Below are positions 9,163-16,998 of a DNA stretch of 64,000 nucleotides, in pieces. Within the stretch, counting starts at the first letter, position 1. Each line of letters opens with the position of its first letter. The notes beneath the pieces are model-generated. The model searched no databases and was not told the DNA's origin. It saw only the letters and a program-made list of their open reading frames with translations. This DNA comes from JABCZH01 sp963803775 (GTDB taxonomy: Bacteria; Acidobacteriota; Terriglobia; Terriglobales; Acidobacteriaceae). The translations under genes were made by a program, and so were the position numbers. The DNA lies in contig CAWDNS010000007.1 of NCBI GenBank assembly GCA_963803775.1, positions 1,116,001-1,180,000 on the forward strand, written 5' to 3'.

Positions 9163-9192
9163 GGTTTACCACATTAAAACGCATAGTGTCAA
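9163..9192 (-). promoter_or_regulatory. Predicted porin promoter
   Basis: On the minus strand a perfect TTGACA (9187-9192) is followed after 18 bases by TAAACC (9163-9168), a weak -10. Transcription would begin near 9156, at the edge of the operator, about 150 bases before the porin ATG. Confidence 0.45.
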
Positions 9193-9385
9193 GAAATTTT
9201 TTGAATAGTCGCTGCGGAAGATTACTCTGACAATAACTATTCGTGCGTCGCGAAGTTTAGTGGGAAGTAAACCTCGGCAAGAGGACGACAAATTCCCAAA
9301 GGGCGGATCGCTTGTGTAACAAGTTGCGTGCGCCTGGAGATTATCCGTTCCCTGCCGTAGTATCTTCCTGTATCTTTGGCTGGAA

Positions 9386-10555
9386 ATGAGGGCTATGAGT
9401 GCCGTCGAACAGGACGTTTCCGCAGTGAACATTTTTCCTCCCTTGCAACCGCCTCGTCGTTACCTGTTCGGACCCGGACCCAGCATGGTCCACCCGCGGG
9501 TTTATCAGGCGCTGGCAAAACCTATCGTCGGGCACCTGGATCCATATTTCATCCAGGTGATGGGAGACAACCAACAATTGTTGCGAATGGCTTTCGGCAC
9601 ACGCAACGGTTCTACCCTGGTGATTTCGGGTACGGGCAGCGCGGGCATGGAAGCTGCCGTTGCTAATTTCGTGGAACCCGAAGCGAAGTTTGCGGTGTTC
9701 GCCAATGGTTATTTTTCCGACCGCATCACGGAGATGGCGAAGCGCCATAGCGCCCAGGTCGTTCGCTTTGAAAAGCCCTGGGGCGAGATCTTCGGGGATG
9801 ACGAGGCGGTAGAATTCATCCGTCGCGAAAAGCCCAAAATTGTGGCTTACGTTCATGCCGAGACATCGACTGGCGCCTTACAGCCGGGGGCAGCGATTTG
9901 TGCCGCCGCTCACGATATTGGTGCGCTGGTGATCGCGGATTGTGTTACGTCGCTGGGGGGAATACCGGTAGATTTCGACGAGACTGGCATCGACGTGGCG
10001 TACAGCTGTACGCAAAAAGGCCTGAGTTGTCCTCCAGGCTTGTCCCCAATGGCTATTTCGTCACGTGCCATGGACTGGTTGAGGGCTCGAACCACCCCGG
10101 TACGCAGTTGGTATCTGGATATCAAGCTAATTCATGACTACTCCACGGTGTCCCACCGATATCACCACACCGCGCCGATTTCAATGTTCTACGCGCTACG
10201 CGAAGCGCTGCTAGTGGTGGCTGAGGAAGGGATTGCGAACCGCTGGGAGCGGCATCGCCGGTGCCATCAGTCTTTTGTCAAAGGTGTCGAGGCAATGGGG
10301 CTAGGTCTTCACGTTAACGTCGGACACCGAATTGCGACCCTGAACACGGTCTGCGTTCCGAAAGATGTTAATGAGGCGAAAGTGCGGAAATGTCTTTTGG
10401 ATGAGGCTGGCATCGAGATCGCCGGCGGTTTCGGTCCTCTGGCCGGCAAAGTCTTCCGCATTGGGGTTATGGGCCCGTTGGCCACCGAAGAAAATGTTCA
10501 GTTCTTTCTGAAGGAGTTTGGCAAGGCGCTGAACGCTGAAGGCTACTCGATTTGA
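9386..10555 (+). CDS. Class V aminotransferase, alanine/serine-glyoxylate type
   Basis: The protein has 389 residues and shows the AGXT/serine-glyoxylate aminotransferase pattern: GPGPSMVHPRVYQAL near the N-terminus, HLDPYFIQVMGDNQQLLR, SGTGSAGMEAAVANF for cofactor binding, HAETSTGALQP, and the PLP lysine K211 in SCTQKGLSCPPG. These enzymes move an amino group from alanine or serine to glyoxylate to give glycine. The next two genes (oxalate-CoA ligase, PanE-like reductase) would supply glyoxylate, so it fits the last step of oxalate assimilation. An alternative ATG at 9395 is nearly as good. The exact amino donor cannot be read from sequence. Confidence 0.85.
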   Translation: MRAMSAVEQDVSAVNIFPPLQPPRRYLFGPGPSMVHPRVYQALAKPIVGHLDPYFIQVMGDNQQLLRMAFGTRNGSTLVISGTGSAGMEAAVANFVEPEAKFAVFANGYFSDRITEMAKRHSAQVVRFEKPWGEIFGDDEAVEFIRREKPKIVAYVHAETSTGALQPGAAICAAAHDIGALVIADCVTSLGGIPVDFDETGIDVAYSCTQKGLSCPPGLSPMAISSRAMDWLRARTTPVRSWYLDIKLIHDYSTVSHRYHHTAPISMFYALREALLVVAEEGIANRWERHRRCHQSFVKGVEAMGLGLHVNVGHRIATLNTVCVPKDVNEAKVRKCLLDEAGIEIAGGFGPLAGKVFRIGVMGPLATEENVQFFLKEFGKALNAEGYSI

Positions 10556-10682
10556 GTTCGTTGAGATTTCTTGGTTAGTTGGGGATAACACGCATGGACA
10601 GTGCGATCGCAATGCTCTTGCTTTTCAAACAACAGGCAAGACCGGTTCGTCATCCAAGGACCCGCGCCAGAGGCGACCAAGA

Positions 10683-12193
10683 ATGACTCTGAAGTCGGTT
10701 GAAACCTTGTTTGACGTTTTACATTTTGCAGACAGTCACACCGCAATCATCGTTCCTGAACTTGGAATCCGGGTCACCTACGATTCGCTCCGGCAGCAGG
10801 TCTTGGCCATGGCGAACGCCCTGGCCTCTGCTGGCATTCGCCGTGGCGATACGGTTGCAATCGCATTGCCCAATGGATTGCCTGCGATTGTGAGCTTTCT
10901 AGCCGCTTCTATCGCCGGCACGGCCGCCCCTTTGAACCCGGCCTATCCCTACGAGGAGTTTCTCTTCTTCCTCGGTGACACCAATGCCAAGGTTTTGCTT
11001 TGTCCGCCTGTGGGTGCGGAGTTCGCGCGCAGTGCAGCCGCGGACCGCAAGGTCCCAGTAGTCTCGGTGGAAATGAGCGTCCAGGGCAACGTTCGCCTCG
11101 CGAACGGCACCACCGGAGTTTCGGCAACCGAGCCCACGCCGGACGACATTGCCCTGGTCCTGCATACCAGCGGCAGCACGGGACGGCCAAAACGTGTGCC
11201 CTGCGGCATTTCAATCTGGCGGTCTCATCCGCGAATGTCGCTAACACCTATGCTCTTTCTCACGAAGATGTTTCGCTGTGCATCATGCCACTGTTCCACA
11301 TTCATGGCCTGATTGGCTCGGTCATGTCAACGCTGCTTACTGGCGGGACGGTAGTTGTCCCCAGCAAGTTCAACGCGCTTTCTTTCTGGCGGACGGTTCG
11401 CGAACATCGCGTGACCTGGTATTCGGGAGTGCCGACCATGCATCAGCTTCTGCTGGCCCGGACTCACCAGAAGCCGGCAGAGTCTGAATCGCTGCGCTTC
11501 ATACGTTCCTGCAGCGCACCCTTCTCGGCCGAACTCATTCACAAGATCGAAGATCTTTTTGGCGTGCCCTTCGTTGAAGCCTACGGCATGACTGAGGCTG
11601 CCCACCAAATGACCTCGAATCCCTTGCCTCCTCGGCATCGCAAGCCCGGTTCTGTCGGCGTGGGTGCTGGGCTGCGCATTAGCATCATGGATAAGCAAGG
11701 CAATCACCTGGGGACGAATCAGCGGGGCGAGGTCGCCATTCAGGGAGCGAATGTATTTCGCGGATATGAAAACAATCCCGAAGCCAACGCGCGCGCCTTT
11801 GTGGACGGATGGTTTCGTACGGGCGATGAAGGGTACCTGGATGCGGACTGCTATTTGTATTTGACGGGTCGAATGAAGGACATCATCATCCGCGGAGGAG
11901 AGAACATTGCGCCTCACGAAGTCGATGAGATATTGCTGCGGCATCCCGCGGTTGCTGCGGCGGTTACCTTCGGCTGTGCGCATCCCACGTTGGGTGAGGA
12001 AGTCGCGGTGGCTGTGGTTTTGCACGAGCCCCACGGTGCCACTGAAGCAGCACTCATCAAGCATTGCCGCGAGTCGCTGGCCGAGTACAAATGTCCGACT
12101 AAGATTTATTTGGTGGAAAGTATTCCCACCACTGCGACCGGAAAAATTCGGCGCCGGGCGGTCGCCGCCGCGCTCGGGGATGACCGGCCATGA
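10683..12193 (+). CDS. Oxalate-CoA ligase (AAE3/Pcs60 type), frame-interrupted
   Basis: An ANL-superfamily adenylate-forming ligase split over two frames: 10683 to about 11200 in the first, about 11201 to 12193 in the second. The P-loop-like TSGSTGRPKRVP ends the first part and RHFNLAVSSANV opens the second. One missing base in the CCC at 11199-11201 explains the break. Plant AAE3/yeast Pcs60 features are PLFHIHGLIGS, TWYSGVPTMHQLLL, FIRSCSAPFS, EAYGMTEAAHQM-SNPLPP, GWFRTGDEGYLD, GRMKDIIIRGGENI and the C-terminal Lys in TTATGKIRRR. The enzyme activates oxalate to oxalyl-CoA with ATP. The rejoined protein is about 503 residues, normal for the family. Its stop overlaps the next start. Confidence 0.8.
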
Positions 12194-13164
12194 GATTTCT
12201 GATCGCGGGCGCCGGGGCCATTGGAGCCTATATCGGGGCGCGCATGACCCAGGCCGGATTCGATGTCACCCTTTTCGCCCGCGGTCCACACCTTCACGCC
12301 ATGCAGAAGCACGGAGTACAGGTGAAGAGTCGCGCGGGGAACTTTGTTGCGCGGCCCAAGATCGCAGGCTCCCTTGAAGAAGTGGGGCCGGTGGAGGTTG
12401 TTTTTCTTGGCGTAAAGGCGCACGGCTTGCCGCAGCTGGCGCCTCAGTTGCAGCCGGTGCTGGGGCCGGAGACTACCGTCGTCAGCACGCAGAACGGAAT
12501 TCCCTGGTGGTATTTCCAGGGCTTTGGTGGCGAATGGGAGGGAATACGGATCGAGCGCGTCGATCCCGGTGGCGTGATTTCATCGGCCATCGAAGCCCAT
12601 CACGTAATCGGATCGATTGTTTACTTCGCCACCGAGATTGCAGCCCCAGGAGTGATTCAGCACATCGAAGGAGACCGGATTACTCTCGGGGAACCGAACG
12701 GCATGCGCTCTGATCGCTGCCGCACAATTGCAGAGGCGATGATCGCTTCAGGCTTGCGCTGCCCGGTGACCATGCGGATCCGCCAAGAGATTTGGGTAAA
12801 GCTTCTGGGCAACGCTTCTCTGAATCCTCTCAGCGCGCTAACGCGCGCCACGTTGGGTGAGATGCTGCGCGATTCGGAAGTGCGCTCGCTGGTGCGAAAC
12901 ATAATGCAGGAAGTGGAAGCGGTCTCTCACAAATTAGGCATGGAGTTACCGGTTACCGTCGATCAACGGATTGCGGGCGCGGAAAAAGTAGGAGAGCATA
13001 AAACCTCGATGCTGCAGGACATTGAAGCCGGCCGGCCAACCGAACTGGAAGCTTTGGTAGGCGCCGTCGTGGAGCTGGGGGAGCGTCTGGGTCTACCCAT
13101 GTCCTACACCCGAACCGTGTACAGTTGCACCAAACTGTTAGCGGAGCATGCAACTGGGCATTGA
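12190..13164 (+). CDS. PanE/ApbA-family reductase, candidate oxalyl-CoA reductase
   Basis: The protein has 324 residues. A Rossmann motif GAGAIG lies at residues 7-12, VFLGVKAH follows, and the catalytic-type Lys is K204 in WVKLLGNASLNPLSALT; the C-terminal helical domain is complete. The family default is ketopantoate reductase (pantothenate synthesis). Here the ATG overlaps the stop of the oxalate-CoA ligase and a glyoxylate aminotransferase lies upstream. From memory, the oxalyl-CoA reductase of Methylobacterium extorquens is a PanE homologue (PanE2), so I infer reduction of oxalyl-CoA to glyoxylate. No pan genes are nearby. Family certain; substrate inferred. Confidence 0.75.
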   Translation: MRFLIAGAGAIGAYIGARMTQAGFDVTLFARGPHLHAMQKHGVQVKSRAGNFVARPKIAGSLEEVGPVEVVFLGVKAHGLPQLAPQLQPVLGPETTVVSTQNGIPWWYFQGFGGEWEGIRIERVDPGGVISSAIEAHHVIGSIVYFATEIAAPGVIQHIEGDRITLGEPNGMRSDRCRTIAEAMIASGLRCPVTMRIRQEIWVKLLGNASLNPLSALTRATLGEMLRDSEVRSLVRNIMQEVEAVSHKLGMELPVTVDQRIAGAEKVGEHKTSMLQDIEAGRPTELEALVGAVVELGERLGLPMSYTRTVYSCTKLLAEHATGH

Positions 13165-13186
13165 GAAAAATGCCTAACAAAAATAC

Positions 13187-13216
13187 TTGCTAGGATCTTG
13201 CCAACGGGCATATACT
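13187..13216 (+). promoter_or_regulatory. Predicted promoter of the fadR-like/OOR operon
   Basis: TTGCTA (13187-13192) and TATACT (13211-13216) are spaced by 18 bases. Predicted transcription starts near 13223, immediately before the operator at 13229 and about 40 bases before the TTG start. Confidence 0.5.
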
Positions 13217-13228
13217 CCCTTTTGTTGG

Positions 13229-13249
13229 CTGGTCCACTTATCAGACCAG
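13229..13249. promoter_or_regulatory. Candidate oxalate-regulon operator, site 2 (regulator)
   Basis: A perfect inverted repeat, CTGGTC - nine bases - GACCAG, lies between the predicted transcription start and the regulator's ribosome-binding site. It matches site 1 (17/21) and site 3 (16/21). The position suggests autorepression by the FadR-type protein. FadR-like regulators often bind TGGT/ACCA half-sites, although the usual spacer is shorter than the 11 bases here. Confidence 0.65.
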
Positions 13250-13262
13250 TTGGAGTCTCAAA

Positions 13263-13970
13263 TTGCCACCAGTGATCAAATCCGACTTTGAAGTAATCAG
13301 GCGGAACAAGGTCTACGAAGAGGTTGCCCAGCAGATCGAACGTTTGATTCTGAAAAAGCTGCGTCCGGGTGACAAGCTGCCGTCGGAGCGTGAATTAGCG
13401 GAGTTGCTCAAAGTCAGCCGCAGTTCGATTCGAGACGCCATTCGCGGCCTGGAACTGATGGGCATGGTCGAGCCACGTCAAGGGGCAGGAACAATCGTTC
13501 GCGAAATCTCGAGCGATTCAGTGATGAATCCCTTTTCCAATGCCCTGAAACGCCGGCGGGAATCGGTCAGTGAGCTTCTGGATTTTCGCAAGATGCTGGA
13601 ACCGCCCCTGGCGGCGCGTGCCGCCACCCACGCTTCTGTTGACGAAATCTCCGAGATGGAAGAGATCCTCCAACGGCAAGAGGCAAAGCAGGCGCAGGGA
13701 GAGTCCACAGTCGCTGAGGATTCGGAATTCCATTACAGCGTTGCGCTGGCGTCCGGTAACAGCGTCGTGCTCAAGGTTCTAGACATTTTGATGGAACTGC
13801 TGCGCGACACGCGTGAGCGTTCCTTGCAGGTGGAAGGCCGTCCGCAAAAGTCGATTGCAGGCCACCGGCGTATATTGGCTGCGATCAAGCGCCACGATGC
13901 CGAGGCCGCAAAGTCGGCGATGCGGCGGCACATTGAGGACGTCGAAGAAATCGTGCTTGATGGGTTCTAA
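13263..13970 (+). CDS. GntR-family transcriptional regulator, FadR/FCD subfamily
   Basis: The protein has 235 residues. It starts at TTG 13263, with GGAG 7 bases upstream. An N-terminal winged helix (about 15-80) has the GntR signature LPSERELAELLKVSRSSIRDAIRGLE and the wing RQGAGTIV. The FCD ligand-binding domain (about 100-230) has FRKMLEPPLAARAA, DSEFHYSVALASGN and a late HRRILAAIKRHDAEAA; these Asp/His residues typically bind a metal that holds a carboxylate ligand. Many relatives sense organic acids, so oxalate, oxalyl-CoA or glyoxylate is a reasonable effector guess. It heads the OOR operon, 27-70 bases before the AAA+ gene. Confidence 0.85.
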   Translation: MPPVIKSDFEVIRRNKVYEEVAQQIERLILKKLRPGDKLPSERELAELLKVSRSSIRDAIRGLELMGMVEPRQGAGTIVREISSDSVMNPFSNALKRRRESVSELLDFRKMLEPPLAARAATHASVDEISEMEEILQRQEAKQAQGESTVAEDSEFHYSVALASGNSVVLKVLDILMELLRDTRERSLQVEGRPQKSIAGHRRILAAIKRHDAEAAKSAMRRHIEDVEEIVLDGF

Positions 13971-13996
13971 CCCAACTTAGTTTTCCGCTGTGGGTA

Positions 13997-16336
13997 TTGG
14001 AGACAGTTAAATTGCCTGACCTGGGAAATGGAGGGGGCCGAGTGGTCGGGTCGCGCGAACCGGACTACGCGGAAGAGCAGAAGAGAGTGAAACTCTTCGA
14101 CGGAATCGCTCGTGCGGAGCCGGTTGCAACTCATTTGACGACCGAAGCCACCCCATCGCCTGCATTCCTTACCCTGCGCGTCGCGGAGGCGCGAGTTGAG
14201 GATGTCGGCCATGCCATCGCACGCTTGGCGCCCGCCGACCTGTTGCGTGTGGGTGCCCGCGCAGGCGATGTGTTGAAGATTACTGGCGGCACCGTCGCTG
14301 TCGCACGGGCTGAGCTTTCCGACGACGGGTACGCAGGCATGATTCAGATTGATGGCACCTGCCGCAGCAATTGCGGCGCAGGCTTGCAGGAGCAAGTTAC
14401 GGTCACACCCATCGAGCGCGAGCAGGCCGTGGCTGTTCGCTTCACGCCCCTGTGGGTGGGCGCAGCGCCGGCGATCATCGCGCCCGAACGAATGCTCGAG
14501 GACCTCGAGGGTGTTCCGGTCATCACCGGCTGCGTGGTTCGTGTGCCGACGTTTGCCAAGGCGGTGAACTTCCAGGTTGTGCGGACCATTCCTTCCGGAC
14601 CTGTCGTTATCGGTAAACGCACCGACATCCGGGTGGTGGAAGGCGAGCAGACAGCGGCCCGCGCTCCGGCGGTTTCCTACGAAGACATCGGCGGGTTGGA
14701 ACGGGAAGTGGCGCGGGTGCGAGAAATTGTCGAGCTGCCGCTGAAGTATCCACGCATCTTCGAGCGGTTGGGAATTCTCGCGCCGAAGGGGGTGCTGTTA
14801 TACGGTCCGCCAGGAACGGGCAAGACGCTGTTGGCACGCGCCGTCGCAGCCGAAAGCCGCGTGCACTTCATCCATCTCAACGGCCCTGAGATCATGCGGA
14901 AGTTCTACGGTGAGAGCGAAGCCAAGCTGCGCGAGGTCTTCGAGGAAGCAGCGCGGCACGCGCCGGCGATTCTCTTCATCGACGAGATCGATGCCGTGGC
15001 CCCCAAGCGCACCGAAGTGGTCGGCGAAGTGGAAAAGCGCGTCGTGGCTCAGCTTCTTAGCTTGATGGATGGCTTTGTCGCGCGCGGCCAGGTCGTCGTC
15101 ATCGGCGCGACCAACATCCCCGAAGTACTTGACCCGGCGCTGCGCCGTCCCGGCCGCTTTGATCGAGAAATCGAAATCGGCGTTCCCAACACTCAGGCAA
15201 GGCTGCAAATCCTGAGGATCCATACCCGCGCCATGCCACTCGCGCCCGACGTCAACTTGCAGGAGATCGCTGAACATTCTCACGGCTTCGTTGGCGCCGA
15301 TCTCGAAGCATTGGGGCAAGAAGTCGGCATGATTGCCTTGCGCGGCTTCCTCTCCGCTTTTCCGCTCGACAACGACAGCGCAGCCTCGACTGATTTGGAG
15401 GCCTTGCAAGTCACCCACGGCGATTTTCTCGCCGGGTTGAAGGAAGTCGAACCCAGTGCCACTCGCGAATTCCTGATTGAGAGAAGCCCGTCAACATTTG
15501 CGTCCCTCGGAGGCCTCAATGAGGTGAAAGGTTTGCTCGATGGTGTGATCGAACATTCGCACATGCGCGATGAGATCTATGAGCAGGTTGGACTCGCGCC
15601 GCCGCGAGGCATCCTGCTGGTGGGGCCTTCGGGCACTGGGAAGACCGCCATGGCGCGAGCGCTCTCCGGTGAAAAGCAAATTCCGCTCATCGCCGTGGAT
15701 GGCCCGCAGCTGTATTCGAAGTGGTTGGGCGAATCAGAGCGAGCGCTGCGGGAAGTTTTCAAGAAGGCGCGTAGGGCAGCGCCGTGCATCCTGTTCTTCG
15801 ACACCATTGACGCGGTCGCGCCAAAGTTTGGCGGCGACCAATTTGGCAGCGACGTCTATCAACGGATTCTCAGCCAGTTCCTGCGTGAGATCGACAACTT
15901 GCGCGACGTCAAAGGCGTGATTCTGCTGGCAGCCACGAATCGTCCTGAGCGAATCGATCCTGCATTGTTGCGCAGCGGGCGCTTCGACTATTTGTTGCGA
16001 TTTGCCAAACCTGACGCTGCCGAGCGCGCGGCCATCATGCGGCTTTGTTGTCGCCGCGTGCCGCTGGCGTCCGATGTCGATATCGAGGAGTTTGCCGGGC
16101 AGACGGAAGGCCTTACCGGCGCCGATCTCGAGAGCCTGTGTAAGAAGGCAACGCTGTCAGCGATCGTTGAATTTCAGCAGGGAACGCGGGTCAAGCCTTT
16201 TGTGGTCCTGCGGAGCCATTTCCTCGCAGTGCTTAATTGCGATTGGAGTGGTTCCAGGCAATTGACATTCACGAAGAGCGAACATGCCGCCGGAGATTCG
16301 CCCCGACACATCTGCTCAACCATGAACGAGGATTGA
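13997..16336 (+). CDS. CDC48/p97-like double AAA+ ATPase with altered second Walker B
   Basis: The longest frame gives 779 residues from TTG 13997. A GTG at 14042 has a much better ribosome-binding site (GGAGG 14030-14034) and may be the true start. An N-terminal double-psi barrel-like domain (about 45-210) precedes D1 (Walker A GPPGTGKT 270-277, Walker B FIDEID with D329/E330, RRPGRFD arginine-finger segment). D2 follows (Walker A GPSGTGKT 543-550). In D2 the Walker B reads FFDTID: the catalytic Glu is Thr603, so D2 may bind but not hydrolyse ATP well. CDC48 ATPases unfold or remodel proteins. As first structural gene of the OOR operon it may help assemble or repair OOR (inference). Confidence 0.8.
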   Translation: METVKLPDLGNGGGRVVGSREPDYAEEQKRVKLFDGIARAEPVATHLTTEATPSPAFLTLRVAEARVEDVGHAIARLAPADLLRVGARAGDVLKITGGTVAVARAELSDDGYAGMIQIDGTCRSNCGAGLQEQVTVTPIEREQAVAVRFTPLWVGAAPAIIAPERMLEDLEGVPVITGCVVRVPTFAKAVNFQVVRTIPSGPVVIGKRTDIRVVEGEQTAARAPAVSYEDIGGLEREVARVREIVELPLKYPRIFERLGILAPKGVLLYGPPGTGKTLLARAVAAESRVHFIHLNGPEIMRKFYGESEAKLREVFEEAARHAPAILFIDEIDAVAPKRTEVVGEVEKRVVAQLLSLMDGFVARGQVVVIGATNIPEVLDPALRRPGRFDREIEIGVPNTQARLQILRIHTRAMPLAPDVNLQEIAEHSHGFVGADLEALGQEVGMIALRGFLSAFPLDNDSAASTDLEALQVTHGDFLAGLKEVEPSATREFLIERSPSTFASLGGLNEVKGLLDGVIEHSHMRDEIYEQVGLAPPRGILLVGPSGTGKTAMARALSGEKQIPLIAVDGPQLYSKWLGESERALREVFKKARRAAPCILFFDTIDAVAPKFGGDQFGSDVYQRILSQFLREIDNLRDVKGVILLAATNRPERIDPALLRSGRFDYLLRFAKPDAAERAAIMRLCCRRVPLASDVDIEEFAGQTEGLTGADLESLCKKATLSAIVEFQQGTRVKPFVVLRSHFLAVLNCDWSGSRQLTFTKSEHAAGDSPRHICSTMNED

Positions 16337-16338
16337 TC

Positions 16339-16984
16339 ATGGTACACAGAACTCACAGTTTGGACACGCGGCATCATCATGGACAAAGAAGGGCGCGACA
16401 TCGTCAATTCCATTTCCGCTTCCGCCCGCATCGAAGGCAAGTACGCGCAGGCGATGGAGAACTACGTCGACAATCCCGATCGCACTAACGCTCCCACGCG
16501 CAAGTATTGTCGCGTGAGTGACACTGTTCTCGAGAACGAGCTCACCTACGAAAACGAGAAGCCCAACATCGTCGTACTGGTCGAAGGGACGATGGTCAAG
16601 GGTTGGGATTACATGCGGGGGATGCCTCCGGGCGGAACGCTGGTGATCAACACTCACTACACGCCAGATTACATGATCCGGTTCGTCCCGGGAGCGGAAC
16701 GGCTTGCTCAACTTGTTTGTGTTGATGCCGCCAAGATTGCCGATCACAAGTGGCTTTATTACCGGCTGGGTGAGTTGGGCCTCGACCGTCTGTCAACGGA
16801 GGGCGCGGCCGAGCGAAACAAATCCATCGCGCCTGATATCGCCGCTCCACTGATTGCCGCAGTGGTGAAGGCCACGGGCATCGTCAAGATGGCGACGATT
16901 GAGCCGATGATCGCCAACAAGCATGCGTTCCAGGTAGCACTGAATGATTTGCATATCATGCCGCTGAACCCAGTGGCAGTGTAG
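16339..16984 (+). CDS. Oxalate oxidoreductase-type gamma subunit, apparent frameshift at codon 2
   Basis: The 2-oxoacid:acceptor oxidoreductase gamma domain is conserved from ELTVWTRGII through IEGKYAQAMENYVDN, VLVEGTMVKGWDYMRGM and LVINTHYTPDYM to a helical C-terminus (TGIVKMATIEPMIANKHAF). The good start is ATG 16339 (GAGG 16328-16331, 7-base spacer), but the conserved N-terminus is one base out of phase with it: deleting one G in the GG at 16341-16342 joins them. Without that correction the first usable ATG is 16379, which drops about 13 conserved residues. The subunit packs against alpha/beta in PFOR-type enzymes. It is 14 bases upstream of delta. Confidence 0.75.
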
Positions 16985-16998
16985 GGAAGGAATCATAA

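Noticed and set aside
16237..16488. Short frame from the ATG at 16339 (HHHG, Arg-rich) as a separate small protein
   Set aside because: It is better explained as the wrong frame of the gamma subunit after a single-base shift; the Arg/His-rich composition is not protein-like.
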